The notes under the pieces: model-generated
What the model saw: the letters and a program-made list of their open reading frames with translations, nothing else
Told to the model about the DNA's origin: nothing
The model's database searches: none
Source of the DNA: Sphingomonas sp. PP-CE-3A-406
GTDB taxonomy: Bacteria; Pseudomonadota; Alphaproteobacteria; Sphingomonadales; Sphingomonadaceae
NCBI RefSeq assembly: GCF_003688625.1
Contig: NZ_RCWY01000002.1
Location: forward strand, 62,001-126,000
DNA length: 64,000 nt
Reading direction: 5' to 3'
Position numbers and translations under genes: made by a program
Shown here: positions 44,240 through 54,014 of the stretch, in pieces
How the letters are laid out: every line of letters starts with the position of its first letter
Position numbering within the stretch: the first letter of the stretch is position 1

Positions 44240-45835
44240 GTGACCTACCAGACTCACATCGCCCAGTTGACCAACCTCATCGCCGACCAGAACGGCACGT
44301 GGGACGCGATCTCGCCCGAGTCCGTCGCGCGGATGCGGCTCCAGAACCGGTTCACCACCGGCCTCGACATCGCGCGCTACACTGCGGTGATCATGCGCAA
44401 GGACATGGCCGCCTACGACGCGGACCCGGCGCACTACACGCAGTCGCTCGGCTGCTGGCACGGGTTCATCGCGCAGCAGAAGATGATCAGCATCAAGAAG
44501 CATTTCGGCACCACCGACCGGCGCTACCTCTACCTCTCCGGTTGGATGGTCGCGGCGATGCGCAGCGAATTCGGCCCGCTGCCCGACCAGTCGATGCACG
44601 AGAAGACCAGCGTCCCCGCGCTGATCGAGGAACTCTACACCTTCCTCCGCCAGGCCGATGCGCGCGAGTTGGGCATGATGTTCCGCGACGTCGATGCCGC
44701 GCGCGCCGCCGGCAACGCGATCGAGGAACAGCGCCTGCTCAACGCGATCGAAAACCACCAGACGCACGTCGTGCCGATCATCGCCGACATCGACGCGGGC
44801 TTCGGCAATGCGGAGGCGACCTATCTGCTCGCGCGGAAGATGATCGAGGCGGGCGCCTGCGCGCTCCAGATCGAGAACCAGGTCAGCGACGAGAAGCAAT
44901 GCGGCCACCAGGACGGCAAGGTCACCGTCCCGCACGAGGACTTCCTCGCGAAGGTCCGCGCCTGCCGCTACGCGTTCCTCGAACTCGGCGTCGAGGACGG
45001 CATCATTGTCACGCGCACCGACTCGCTCGGGGCCGGCCTTACCAAGCAGATCGCGGTCAGCAAGCAGCCGGGTGATCTCGGCGACCAGTATAACTCGTAC
45101 CTCGATTGCGAGGAGATCGACCCGGCGACGGCGCAGAACGGCGACGTCATCCTCAACCGCGACGGCAAGCTGCTCCGCCCGAAGCGCCTGCCCTCCAACC
45201 TGTTCCAGTTCCGCGCCGGCACCGGCGAGGGCCGCTGCGTGATGGATTGCATCGCGTCGCTACAGAACGGCGCCGACCTGCTCTGGATCGAGACCGAGAA
45301 GCCGCACATCGAACAGATCGCCGGCATGGTCGACCGCATCCGCGAGGTCGTGCCGAACGCCAAGCTCGTCTACAATAACTCGCCGAGCTTCAACTGGACG
45401 CTGAACTTCCGCCAGCAGGTGTTCGACGCCTGGACGGCCGAGGGCAAGGACGTCTCCGCCTACGACCGCGCGCGCCTTATGAGTGTCGAGTACGACGGCA
45501 CCGCGCTGGCCGACGAAGCCGACGAACGCATCCGCACCTTCCAGGCGGACTCGGCCAAGCGTGCGGGCATCTTCCACCACCTGATCACGCTGCCGACCTA
45601 TCACACAGCCGCGCTCTCGACCGACAATCTTGCCAAGGAGTATTTCGGCGACGCCGGCATGCTTGGCTATGTGAAGGGCGTCCAGCGCAAGGAAATCCGC
45701 GAGGGCATCGCCTGCGTGAAGCACCAGAACATGTCCGGCTCGGACCTCGGCGACGACCACAAGGAGTATTTCGCGGGCGAGGCGGCGCTGAAGGCTGGGG
45801 GCGCGCATAATACGATGAACCAGTTCGCGGCGTGA
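44240..45835 (+). CDS. aceA: Isocitrate lyase (long form)
   Basis: 531 aa, the length of the long Pseudomonas-type isocitrate lyase. FGTTDRRYLYLSGWMVAAMRSE, IIADIDAGFGN, and the catalytic segment SDEKQCGHQ (Cys in the K-x-C-G-H core, here K-Q-C-G-H), plus LPTYHTAALSTDNLA. Splits isocitrate to glyoxylate and succinate in the glyoxylate shunt. GTG start behind GCGAAGGATC. Malate synthase is not in the window. A hairpin element follows the stop. Confidence 0.95.
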   Translation: MTYQTHIAQLTNLIADQNGTWDAISPESVARMRLQNRFTTGLDIARYTAVIMRKDMAAYDADPAHYTQSLGCWHGFIAQQKMISIKKHFGTTDRRYLYLSGWMVAAMRSEFGPLPDQSMHEKTSVPALIEELYTFLRQADARELGMMFRDVDAARAAGNAIEEQRLLNAIENHQTHVVPIIADIDAGFGNAEATYLLARKMIEAGACALQIENQVSDEKQCGHQDGKVTVPHEDFLAKVRACRYAFLELGVEDGIIVTRTDSLGAGLTKQIAVSKQPGDLGDQYNSYLDCEEIDPATAQNGDVILNRDGKLLRPKRLPSNLFQFRAGTGEGRCVMDCIASLQNGADLLWIETEKPHIEQIAGMVDRIREVVPNAKLVYNNSPSFNWTLNFRQQVFDAWTAEGKDVSAYDRARLMSVEYDGTALADEADERIRTFQADSAKRAGIFHHLITLPTYHTAALSTDNLAKEYFGDAGMLGYVKGVQRKEIREGIACVKHQNMSGSDLGDDHKEYFAGEAALKAGGAHNTMNQFAA

Positions 45836-45842
45836 TGCCCAA

Positions 45843-45928
45843 GCCGGAGCGCAAGCTCCGGCGCGGACGCGGCATCACGCCCGGCCGGCGGGGCGAGCAG
45901 CCCTGTCCGACGACGCGGCTTAGCCGCG
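45843..45928 (+). repeat. Structured 3' element after aceA (shared with glnA 3' region)
   Basis: Begins ten bases after the aceA stop. It contains a GCCGGAGC/GCTCCGGC hairpin with a GCAA loop, a GCCCGGCCGGCG core and a GCGG-CTTA-CCGC hairpin (45915-45927 region). The same succession stands after glnA at 55448-55524. Possibly an RNA structure or repeat; function unknown. Confidence 0.55.
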
Positions 45929-45985
45929 GCGCGCCTTCGCCCCCCTCCCATCACCCCGACTCATCTTCTAACAGATGAAGACCTT

Positions 45986-46010
45986 CCCCCCTCCCTTTCA
46001 GGGAGGGGCT
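45986..46010. repeat. Single arm of family-D repeat
   Basis: CCCCTCCCTTTCAGGGAGGGG, one hairpin only, between aceA and fhs. A solitary arm without its partner. Confidence 0.65.
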
Positions 46011-46065
46011 TTAGACCACATAAAGCGTCTGGCACCCCGCCACATCCCCCGCTACGCACGCCGCC

Positions 46066-47736
46066 ATGGACACCGATATCGCCATCGCCCGCAGCGTCGC
46101 GCTGCGCCCCATCGCCACCATTGCGGACGGCCTCGGCATCCCCGACGCGGCGATCGAGCCCTATGGCCGCTTCAAGGCGAAGATCGCGCTAGACTGGCTG
46201 GAAACCCGTAAATCAGCCGCAAAAGGCCGGCTGATCCTCGTCACCGCGATCAACCCGACTCCGGCGGGCGAAGGCAAGACCACCACCTCGATCGGCCTTG
46301 CCGACGCACTCCGCCATACCGGCCGCAAGGCCGTGCTGGCGCTCCGCGAACCCTCGCTCGGGCCGTGTTTCGGCACCAAGGGCGGAGCGACCGGTGGCGG
46401 CCGTTCACAGGTCGCGCCGATGGAGGACATCAACCTCCATTTCACCGGCGATTTCCACGCCATCACCGCCGCGCACAACCTGCTCGCGGCGATGATCGAC
46501 AACCACATCCACTGGGGCAACGCGCTCCAGATCGACGTCCGCCGCGTGGTCTGGCGCCGCGTGCTCGACATGAACGACCGCGCGCTCCGCGATATCGTCC
46601 AGTCGATCGGTGGCGTCGCTAACGGTTATCCGCGCGAATCGGGCTTCGACATCACCGTCGCCTCCGAAGTGATGGCCATTCTGTGCTTGGCCAACGACCT
46701 TGCGGACATGGAACGCCGGCTCGGCGATATCGTCGTTGCCTACACGCGCGACCGCACGCCCGTTACCGCGCGCGACCTCAAGGCCGACGGCGCGATGGCG
46801 GTGCTGCTGGCGGAGGCAATCAAGCCCAACCTCGTCCAGTCGCTCGAAGGCACGCCCGCGTTCCTCCACGGCGGGCCGTTCGCCAACATCGCGCATGGTT
46901 GCAACTCGGTGATTGCGACGCGAGCCGCCCTATCGCTCGGCGATTACGTCGTCACCGAAGCCGGCTTCGGCGCGGACCTGGGCGCAGAGAAGTTCTTCGA
47001 CATCAAGTGCCGCCAAGCGGGTCTCGCGCCCGACGCGGTCGTGATCGTCGCCACCGCGCGCGCGTTAAAGATGAACGGCGGCGTGGCCAAGGCCGACCTC
47101 GCGCACGAGAATGTCGAGGCGGTCCGCAAGGGCGCGGTCAACCTCGTCCGTCACATCGAGAACATCCGCCAGTTCGGCGTCCCCGCGATCGTCGCGATCA
47201 ACCATTTCTACACCGACAGCGACGCGGAGATCACCGCGATCGTCGAGGCTGCGGCACAACACGGTTCGCGCGCGATCCTGTGCCGGCATTGGGCTGAGGG
47301 CGGCGCGGGCGCGGTCGAACTGGCCGACGCGGTCGCCGAGATCTGCGAGACGCATGGCGGCGGATTCGCACCGATCTATGGCGACGAACTGTCGCTGTTC
47401 GACAAGATCGATACCGTCGCGCGGCGGATCTACCGCGCGGAGCATGCCGTCGCCGAGCCGAGCGTGTTGGCGCAACTCAAGCGCTGGGAGGACGCGGGGT
47501 ATGGGCATCTCCCCGTTTGCCTCGCCAAGACGCAGTATAGCTTCTCGACCGATCCCGCTCTGTTGGGCGCGCCGACCGGCCACATCGTGCCGGTCCGCGA
47601 AGTCCGCCTTGCGGCGGGTGCGGGGTTCGTCGTCGCGATCTGCGGCGAGATCATGACGATGCCGGGCCTGCCGCGCGTGCCCGCCGCAGAGGCGATCCAC
47701 CTGAACGACGAAGGGCTGATCGAGGGACTGTTCTGA
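46066..47736 (+). CDS. fhs: Formate-tetrahydrofolate ligase
   Basis: 556 aa. P-loop [18 protein letters not shown] at residues about 65-82, [20 protein letters not shown], and [16 protein letters not shown] at the C terminus. Makes 10-formyl-THF from formate, ATP and THF. Complete; ATG 46066 matches the family start. It is preceded by a family D half element and followed by a family A repeat. No other formate genes are near. Confidence 0.96.
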   Translation: MDTDIAIARSVALRPIATIADGLGIPDAAIEPYGRFKAKIALDWLETRKSAAKGRLILVTAINPTPAGEGKTTTSIGLADALRHTGRKAVLALREPSLGPCFGTKGGATGGGRSQVAPMEDINLHFTGDFHAITAAHNLLAAMIDNHIHWGNALQIDVRRVVWRRVLDMNDRALRDIVQSIGGVANGYPRESGFDITVASEVMAILCLANDLADMERRLGDIVVAYTRDRTPVTARDLKADGAMAVLLAEAIKPNLVQSLEGTPAFLHGGPFANIAHGCNSVIATRAALSLGDYVVTEAGFGADLGAEKFFDIKCRQAGLAPDAVVIVATARALKMNGGVAKADLAHENVEAVRKGAVNLVRHIENIRQFGVPAIVAINHFYTDSDAEITAIVEAAAQHGSRAILCRHWAEGGAGAVELADAVAEICETHGGGFAPIYGDELSLFDKIDTVARRIYRAEHAVAEPSVLAQLKRWEDAGYGHLPVCLAKTQYSFSTDPALLGAPTGHIVPVREVRLAAGAGFVVAICGEIMTMPGLPRVPAAEAIHLNDEGLIEGLF

Positions 47737-47765
47737 GGCGTTCTGTCCGCGCTCCTGACCCACGC

Positions 47766-47849
47766 CCGTCATCCTGACGAAAGTCAGGATCCAGAGCCAC
47801 GAACGATGCGGACTGTTACTCTGGATTTTGACTTTCGTCAGGATGACGG
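47766..47849. repeat. Paired-hairpin inverted repeat (family A)
   Basis: Arms 47766-47794 and 47821-47849 match the arms of 1333-1417 except for two bases in the second. Lies between convergent fhs and the HAD gene. Confidence 0.8.
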
Positions 47850-47859
47850 ATGGGGCGTA

Positions 47860-48513
47860 TCAAACGTGGGTTAAGGTAAGCCCGTCCGCTCCGGTCACCA
47901 CCACCACGCGGCGATAATCGACGATCGTAGGATGCGACGTCGCGACACCATGCGAGTGTGTGGCCGTAATCACGAGAACATCCGCCCCCGCCGCTTCGCC
48001 CGCGGCAATCCCGGCGGCGGCATCCTCGAACACCAGGCAATCAGCCGCCGCGACGCCCAGCCGCTCGGCCGCGACCAGGAAGCAGTCCGGCGCAGGTTTG
48101 CCGTTCGGAATGTCGTCGGCGGCGATCATGGTGGCAGGCATCGGCAGCCCGGCAGCCTTCAACCGCACCTCGGCGAGCGCGCGCGGGGCGGACGTCACGA
48201 TCGTCCAGCGTTCAGGCGGCAGGCTGGCCAGGAACGCGGCCGCACCGGGGATTGGTTCGATGTCGCCGACGTCCAGCATCTCGGCCGCGGTGATCGCTGC
48301 GGCTTCGGCGACCGGGTCGACGCCGGGGAGGTTCAGCCGTCGGACCGTCTCTACGGATTGCACGCCGTGGATCGTCGGCACGAACGTCGCGGCGTCGAGG
48401 CCGTGTGCGATCGCCCATTTGGTCCAGGTGCGCTCGGCCGACGCAATCGAGGTGAGGATCGTGCCGTCCATATCGAACAGGAAGGCGGCGTAGCTGCGGG
48501 TGGGGAGAGTCAT
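47860..48513 (-). CDS. HAD family phosphatase
   Basis: 217 aa. HAD motif I FLFDMDGTIL at residues about 11-20, motif II WTIVTSAP, motif III GKPAPDCFLVAAERLG and motif IV LVFEDAAAGIAAGEAAG give a complete catalytic set, in the beta-phosphoglucomutase/sugar-phosphatase branch. Substrate not identifiable. ATG 48513 is chosen because the longer reading runs into a repeat element. It converges on fhs. Confidence 0.88.
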   Translation of the reverse strand: MTLPTRSYAAFLFDMDGTILTSIASAERTWTKWAIAHGLDAATFVPTIHGVQSVETVRRLNLPGVDPVAEAAAITAAEMLDVGDIEPIPGAAAFLASLPPERWTIVTSAPRALAEVRLKAAGLPMPATMIAADDIPNGKPAPDCFLVAAERLGVAAADCLVFEDAAAGIAAGEAAGADVLVITATHSHGVATSHPTIVDYRRVVVVTGADGLTLTHV

Positions 48514-48571
48514 GCGAGTGCTCGTGAGGGGGTTTGGCGGGTTGGGCAAGGCGGTTTGGTTCGGCTCTCTG

Positions 48572-48679
48572 CACCACCCCGGCGAAGGCCGGGGCCCAAT
48601 TGGCATGTCCGAGGTAACGGCGCGGCGCCCTTAATCAGAATCGTCCCCCACTTGGGCCCCGGCCTTTGCCGGGGTGGTC
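48572..48679. repeat. Paired-hairpin inverted repeat (family C)
   Basis: CACCACCCCGGCGAAGGCCG arm at 48572-48603 and mirrored arm near 48648-48679. Matches 40575-40682. Lies between the HAD start and the csbD terminator. Confidence 0.8.
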
Positions 48680-48714
48680 GTGGTTGTGGGTAGCGGTGCA
48701 GCCTCAATCGACCA

Positions 48715-48752
48715 CCCAAAGAAAAGGCCGCTCCGGTTTCCCGAAGCGGCCT
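48715..48752 (-). terminator. Rho-independent terminator of csbD
   Basis: On the minus strand an eight-base stem AGGCCGCT/AGCGGCCT with a 12-base loop is followed by TTTTCTTT. It lies 24 bases beyond the csbD stop. Confidence 0.85.
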
Positions 48753-48775
48753 GTATTCCTGCACCAAGCCGAAGC

Positions 48776-48958
48776 TTAGATGTCGTCGCCGAGTGCGCCT
48801 TTGACGCTGCCCTTGACGTTCTGCGCAGTGCCCTTGGCCTGCTGCGCCTCGCCTTCGGCTACCAGCTTCTCGTTATCGGTCGCCTTGCCGACGGCTTCCT
48901 TGACGTTACCTGCAACCTTGTTGCCTGCTGCTGCAACCTTGTCGGTGAACTCGCCCAT
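48776..48958 (-). CDS. CsbD-family stress protein
   Basis: 60 aa, small, hydrophilic, Lys/Ala/Gly-rich: GEFTDKVAAAGNKVAGNVKEAVGKATDNEKLVAEGEAQQAKGTAQNVKG is the CsbD pattern. These abundant stress proteins have no known mechanism. The ATG at 48958 lies five bases after GGAGG; a GTG at 48970 would fall inside that site. A general-stress-type promoter is found upstream at 49018-49042, and a terminator follows, so it is a single-gene unit. Confidence 0.9.
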   Translation of the reverse strand: MGEFTDKVAAAGNKVAGNVKEAVGKATDNEKLVAEGEAQQAKGTAQNVKGSVKGALGDDI

Positions 48959-49017
48959 CAGAGCCTCCACTTGCTGTGCGAACCCGCCAACCGGGCCGCT
49001 TGAACTTGCAAAGGTAT

Positions 49018-49042
49018 AACGGCCGTCTTTACCGTGGGTTCC
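49018..49042 (-). promoter_or_regulatory. EcfG-type general stress promoter for csbD
   Basis: Minus strand GGAAC (49042-49038), exactly 16 bases, then CGTT (49021-49018): the consensus of the alphaproteobacterial EcfG sigma factor (GGAAC-N16/17-CGTT). It stands 60 bases upstream of the csbD ATG. Agreement with consensus is complete. Confidence 0.8.
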
Positions 49043-49068
49043 GTGACGTTTGCGTCATGACCTATGTT

Positions 49069-50076
49069 TCAAATCAATCCCGCCAATGGGCTCGAAGGAT
49101 CGGCATAACGACGCTGCCCCATCCGCCCGGCGCGGTAGGCGAGCCGCCCCGATTCGACAGCCGCCTTCATCGCGGCGGCCATCATCAGCGGGTCCTTCGC
49201 CTCGGCGATCGCGGTGTTCATGAGCACGCCATCGCAGCCCAGCTCCATCGCGACGGCCGCATCCGATGCGGTGCCGACGCCGGCATCGACCAGCACGGGC
49301 ACCCCTGCCCCCTCGACGATCAGCCGGATCGTCACGCGGTTCTGGATGCCGAGCCCCGAGCCGATCGGCGCGCCCAGCGGCATGATCGCGACCGCGCCGG
49401 CATTCTCCAGCCGCTTGGTGGCGATCGGATCGTCGACGCAATAGACCATCGGCTTGAAGCCCTCGTTCGCCAGGATCTCGGTCGCGCGGAGCGTCTCGAC
49501 CATGTCCGGATAGAGCGTCTTCGCCTCGCCGAGCACTTCGAGCTTCACCAGCTCCCAGCCGCCCGCCTCGCGCGCTAGTCGCAGCGTGCGAATCGCCGAT
49601 TCGGCATCGAAGCAGCCGGCGGTGTTGGGGAGGTAGGTGATCTTCTTGGGGTCGATGAAGTCGGTCAGCATCGGCGCGTTACGATCGGACACGTTGACGC
49701 GGCGGACGGCGACGGTGACGATCTCCGCGCCCGACGCCTCGACCGCAGCGGCGTTCTGCGCGAAATCCTTGTACTTGCCGGTGCCGACGATCAGCCGCGA
49801 CTTGAAGGTCTGGCCCGCGACGGTCCAGCTGTCCTCATGCCCATTATTCTCGTGGTCGCCACCACCGACGAAATGCACGATCTCGAGGTCGTCGCCGTCC
49901 TCTACCATCACGTCGGCCAGCGTCGAGCGCGGCACGACCTCCATGTTGCGTTCGACCGCGATCTTCTCAGGCACGAGGCCGAGTTCGGTAGCGAGCCCTG
50001 CAAGCGAGAGCCCGGCGGAGACGCGCTTGTGCTCGCCGTTGACGGTGATCGAGACGGTGCCATCGGCATGGGGCAT
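49069..50076 (-). CDS. thiG: Fused ThiS sulfur carrier - ThiG thiazole synthase
   Basis: 335 aa. Residues 1-about 70 are a ThiS-like beta-grasp: [25 protein letters not shown] ... [11 protein letters not shown], with the carrier's GG end. After a short linker (DHENNGHED) comes full Thi[62 protein letters not shown] with [14 protein letters not shown]. Forms the thiazole phosphate of thiamine. Start ATG 50076; the 101-residue longer reading runs antisense over the aroQ region. A TPP riboswitch is not seen upstream. Such fusions are recorded for several alphaproteobacteria. Confidence 0.92.
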   Translation of the reverse strand: MPHADGTVSITVNGEHKRVSAGLSLAGLATELGLVPEKIAVERNMEVVPRSTLADVMVEDGDDLEIVHFVGGGDHENNGHEDSWTVAGQTFKSRLIVGTGKYKDFAQNAAAVEASGAEIVTVAVRRVNVSDRNAPMLTDFIDPKKITYLPNTAGCFDAESAIRTLRLAREAGGWELVKLEVLGEAKTLYPDMVETLRATEILANEGFKPMVYCVDDPIATKRLENAGAVAIMPLGAPIGSGLGIQNRVTIRLIVEGAGVPVLVDAGVGTASDAAVAMELGCDGVLMNTAIAEAKDPLMMAAAMKAAVESGRLAYRAGRMGQRRYADPSSPLAGLI

Positions 50077-50208
50077 GGGTGTGTGATCCACTATATAGCG
50101 ACGGCGCGGCTCGACTTGTCGCGAGACGGGCCTGTAAGGAATGGCGTGACGCGCATATAGAGACCGCTCCGCAGCACCCGCAACCGACCCGTAACCGAAA
50201 GGCCGCCC

Positions 50209-50643
50209 TTGCCCGATACGATATTCGTCCTGAACGGCCCCAACCTCAACCTGCTGGGAACGCGCGAGCCGGAAATCTATGGCGACGAGACGCTCGACGA
50301 TATCGCCGGGATGCTGGAGGACCGCGCTCGCGAGCTCGACCTGGAGATCGACATGCGCCAGTCGAATCACGAGGGGCACCTCGTCGACTGGATCCAGGAG
50401 GCGCAGGCGCGCGGCGCGAAGGCCGTGATCCTAAACGCGGGTGCGTTCACGCATACCTCGGTCGCGGTGCACGACGCGATCAAGGGCGTGAAGACGCCGG
50501 TGATCGAAGTGCATCTTTCCAATCCCCACAAGCGTGAATCGTTCAGGCATGTGAGCCTGGTCGGCCAGGCGGCGAAGGGCACGATCGCGGGTTTCGGCGC
50601 GCTTTCGTACCTGCTCGCGCTTGAAGCCGTCGCACGGTTCTGA
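50209..50643 (+). CDS. aroQ: Type II 3-dehydroquinate dehydratase
   Basis: 144 aa. [19 protein letters not shown] (with the catalytic Tyr in EIYG), [32 protein letters not shown] and [18 protein letters not shown]. Dodecameric shikimate-pathway enzyme. Start is TTG 50209 ([10 protein letters not shown]), behind GAAAGGCCG. Begins the aroQ-accB-accC series; accB starts 14 bases later. This order is common in proteobacteria. Confidence 0.95.
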   Translation: MPDTIFVLNGPNLNLLGTREPEIYGDETLDDIAGMLEDRARELDLEIDMRQSNHEGHLVDWIQEAQARGAKAVILNAGAFTHTSVAVHDAIKGVKTPVIEVHLSNPHKRESFRHVSLVGQAAKGTIAGFGALSYLLALEAVARF

Positions 50644-50657
50644 CAGGAGGCCCCGCC

Positions 50658-51146
50658 ATGAACGATACACCAGAAACAACAGGCGCGATGCAGGTCGATG
50701 TGACCCTGGTGCGCCAGCTCGCCGAACTGCTCGACACCACGCAGCTGACCGAGATCGAGGTCGAGGACGGCTCGCGCCGGATTCGCGTCGCGCGGAAAGC
50801 CGCGCAGGCCGCACCCGTCGCGCATTACGCGCCGGCGCCCGCTCCGGCCCCCGTCTCGGCGCCATTGTCGATCCCGCAGGCCGAGGTCGGCGCGTCGGCT
50901 CCGGCGATCAGTGCGAGTGCGGTCAAGTCGCCGATGGTCGGCACGGTCTATCTCGCTGCCAACCCCGAAGCGAAGCCGTTCTCGACGGTCGGCCAGAAGG
51001 TAGCGGCGGGCGACACGTTGCTGATCATCGAGGCTATGAAGGTCATGAACACGATCGTCGCGCCGTCGGCCGGCACGGTGACCGCGATTCTGGTCGAGAA
51101 CGGCCAGCCGGTCGAGTTCGACCAGCCGCTGGTCGTGGTGGAATAA
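50658..51146 (+). CDS. accB: Acetyl-CoA carboxylase biotin carboxyl carrier protein
   Basis: 162 aa. N-terminal helix [22 protein letters not shown], Ala/Pro linker (residues about 53-85), and a C-terminal biotinyl domain with [12 protein letters not shown] and the biotin acceptor Lys128 in EAMKVMN. Carries CO2 between biotin carboxylase and transcarboxylase in fatty acid synthesis. TAATG overlap with accC means co-translation. Confidence 0.96.
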   Translation: MNDTPETTGAMQVDVTLVRQLAELLDTTQLTEIEVEDGSRRIRVARKAAQAAPVAHYAPAPAPAPVSAPLSIPQAEVGASAPAISASAVKSPMVGTVYLAANPEAKPFSTVGQKVAAGDTLLIIEAMKVMNTIVAPSAGTVTAILVENGQPVEFDQPLVVVE

Positions 51147-52498
51147 TGCCGCAAATCAAGAAGCTGCTCATTGCGAATCGCGGCGAGATCGCGCTGCGGA
51201 TCCACCGTGCCTGCCATGAGATGGGCATCAAGACGGTGGCCGTGCACTCGACCGCCGACGCCGACGCGATGCACGTCCGGCTCGCCGACGAGGCGATCTG
51301 TATCGGACCGCCGTCAGCCGTGGACAGCTATCTGAACATCCCGAACATCATCTCGGCCGCCGAAATTTCGGGCGCGGACGCGATCCATCCGGGCTACGGC
51401 TTCCTCAGCGAGAATGCGCAGTTTGCCGAGATCGTCGAGTTGCACAACATCCTGTTCGTCGGGCCCAAGCCCGAGCACATCCGGACGATGGGCGACAAGG
51501 TCCAGGCGAAGCGCACCGCGGGCGCTCTCGGGCTGCCGCTCGTCCCCGGTTCGGACGGTGCGATCAGCGACATCGCCGAGGCCAAGCGGATCGCGGAAGA
51601 CATCGGCTATCCGGTGATCATCAAGGCGGCGTCCGGCGGCGGTGGTCGCGGGATGAAGGTCGTCAACGATCCCGACGATCTCGAAACGCAGATGCAGCAG
51701 GCCGGCAGCGAGGCGAAGGCTGCGTTCGGTGACGCCACCGTCTACATGGAAAAATACCTCGGCAACCCGCGGCATATCGAATTCCAGATCTTCGGCGACG
51801 GTGAGGGTAACGCGATCCACTTGGGCGAGCGCGACTGCTCGCTCCAGCGCCGCCACCAGAAGGTGCTCGAGGAAGCGCCCTCGCCGATCATCACCGCTGA
51901 AGAGCGCGAGCGGATGGGCGGGATCGTCGCCAAGGCGATGGCCGACATGGGCTATCGCGGCGCGGGGACGATCGAGTTCCTGTGGGAAGCGGGCGAGTTC
52001 TACTTCATCGAGATGAACACCCGGCTCCAGGTCGAGCATCCGGTGACCGAGATGATCACCGGGCTGGACCTGGTGCGCGAGCAGATCCGCGTGGCCGAGG
52101 GGCATCCGCTGACGCTCCGCCAGGAAGACGTTCAGTTCCGCGGCCATGCGATCGAATGCCGCATCAACGCCGAGGACCCGCGCACGTTCGCGCCGTCGCC
52201 GGGGCTGGTGAAGGTGTATCACGCACCGGGCGGGATGCACGTCCGCGTCGATAGCGGGCTGTATGCGGGCTATCGCGTGCCGCCTTACTACGACTCGATG
52301 ATCGCCAAGCTGATCGTCTACGGGACGACTCGGCAGGGTGCGCTGCGCCGGTTGCGACGCGCGCTCGAGGAGATGGTGATCGAGGGCGTCACGACAACGA
52401 TCCCGCTGCACCGTGCGCTGCTCGACGATCCCGAGTTCCAGGAAGGCGCGTACACGATCAAGTGGCTGGAAGAGTGGTTGGCCAAACAGGGGGCGTAG
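51146..52498 (+). CDS. accC: Biotin carboxylase of acetyl-CoA carboxylase
   Basis: 450 aa. [34 protein letters not shown], the ATP-grasp [49 protein letters not shown] and AFDP-type FAPSPG segments are all present, and the length is standard. Carboxylates biotin on AccB. ATG shares its A with the accB stop. Confidence 0.96.
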   Translation: MPQIKKLLIANRGEIALRIHRACHEMGIKTVAVHSTADADAMHVRLADEAICIGPPSAVDSYLNIPNIISAAEISGADAIHPGYGFLSENAQFAEIVELHNILFVGPKPEHIRTMGDKVQAKRTAGALGLPLVPGSDGAISDIAEAKRIAEDIGYPVIIKAASGGGGRGMKVVNDPDDLETQMQQAGSEAKAAFGDATVYMEKYLGNPRHIEFQIFGDGEGNAIHLGERDCSLQRRHQKVLEEAPSPIITAEERERMGGIVAKAMADMGYRGAGTIEFLWEAGEFYFIEMNTRLQVEHPVTEMITGLDLVREQIRVAEGHPLTLRQEDVQFRGHAIECRINAEDPRTFAPSPGLVKVYHAPGGMHVRVDSGLYAGYRVPPYYDSMIAKLIVYGTTRQGALRRLRRALEEMVIEGVTTTIPLHRALLDDPEFQEGAYTIKWLEEWLAKQGA

Positions 52499-52503
52499 GA
52501 ACG

Positions 52504-53019
52504 ATGTCGCGGTGGATGTTGCTTGCCGTTCCGGTCCTGCTGGCTGCGGGACCGGCATCCCCCGATCCGGTCAAAGGATTGGCCGGGCGCTATTACGCCC
52601 AGTTTGCCGACGGCACGGTGACCGGCGAAAAATACACGGGCGAGAATGTCGTCGAGATCGTGCCCGTAGCTGCGAACGCAGCCTATGTCCGCGCGCATCT
52701 CGATTTCTTCAACGGTCATCAGTGCGACATCGCTGGCATCGCGACGTCCCGCGGGGCGACACTCGTCTATCGCGACCTCGAAACGCCGTTACCCGGAGAA
52801 CCGGCGTGCGTGCTTACCGTCTCGCATGCCGGGTCTTCGCTCAAGCTCGATGACGGCAATCGGGGGTGCAGCACCTATTGCGGCGCGCGGGGAAGCTTGA
52901 CGAACATGAGCGTGCCGTTCGCGAGCCGCCGCCCGATCCGGTACATGCCGCGTCTCAAGGCATCCGAGCAATATCGGCGTGCTATGACGGAATGGCGGAC
53001 GCGGAAGCCGACATCGTGA
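52504..53019 (+). CDS. Small exported protein of unknown function
   Basis: 171 aa. Residues 1-19 form a signal peptide (SRWMLLAVPVLLAAGPAS). The mature part starts GLAGRYYAQFADGTVTGEKYTGENVVEIVPVA and has four Cys (GHQCDIAG, PACVLTV, GCSTYCG), which may pair as disulfides in the periplasm. Family not recognised. It follows accC by 5 bases and its stop overlaps the ArsC-like gene's GTG (GTGA), suggesting read-through of the acc message. Confidence 0.75.
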   Translation: MSRWMLLAVPVLLAAGPASPDPVKGLAGRYYAQFADGTVTGEKYTGENVVEIVPVAANAAYVRAHLDFFNGHQCDIAGIATSRGATLVYRDLETPLPGEPACVLTVSHAGSSLKLDDGNRGCSTYCGARGSLTNMSVPFASRRPIRYMPRLKASEQYRRAMTEWRTRKPTS

Positions 53020-53351
53020 AGGCGACGATCTACCACAACCCGCGCTGCTCGAAGTCCCGCGAGGCGCTTGCGCTGCTGCAAGAGGCAGGAGCGGACGTCA
53101 CGATCGTCGAATACCTCAAGACCCCGCCCTCCCGCGCGGAACTCGTCCGCCTTTACGACCGAGCCGGCATGACGCCGCGGCAGGGCCTTCGTATGGCCGA
53201 GGACGGCGCGAAGGCGGTCAAGCATGGCGACGCCGAGGCGATCCTCGATGCGATGATGATCGATCCGCTGCTGATCGAACGCCCGCTGGTCGAGACCGAC
53301 AAGGGCGTCCGGCTCGGCCGCCCGATCGCGCGGCTGCACGAAATCCTGTGA
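53016..53351 (+). CDS. ArsC/YffB-type arsenate reductase (glutaredoxin-like)
   Basis: 111 aa from the GTG at 53016, giving the usual VKATIYHNPRCSKSREALALL start with the active Cys in NPRCSKSR. A conserved Arg in IERPLVETDKGVRLGRP completes the ArsC fold; the LKTPPSRAEL segment also fits. An alternative ATG at 52992 adds eight residues. It may reduce arsenate or act like the uncharacterised YffB. Translation is coupled to the previous gene. No ars operon is near, so arsenic function is not certain. Confidence 0.85.
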   Translation: MKATIYHNPRCSKSREALALLQEAGADVTIVEYLKTPPSRAELVRLYDRAGMTPRQGLRMAEDGAKAVKHGDAEAILDAMMIDPLLIERPLVETDKGVRLGRPIARLHEIL

Positions 53352-53412
53352 TCGGCTCCCCTGCCCTTACATTGCGCACGCACTCCCTGAGTGCCGCAAT
53401 TTCGGGCAGTGA

Positions 53413-53871
<459 letters not shown>

Positions 53872-54014
53872 TTCTTAGCCACGCATATTGCGTTGACGAC
53901 GAGTGACGACATCGTCATTTGACGCGACGCAACATTGTGTGGAAATCCCGTTCCATACCGCAATTAGATTCCCCGCATGATGCGGCGGAAATCTCAAAAC
54001 GAAGGGCAAGCATC

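Noticed and set aside
50077..50208. TPP riboswitch before thiSG
   Set aside because: No CUGAGA or ACCUGAU-type thi-box segments were seen on the minus strand in the short gap.
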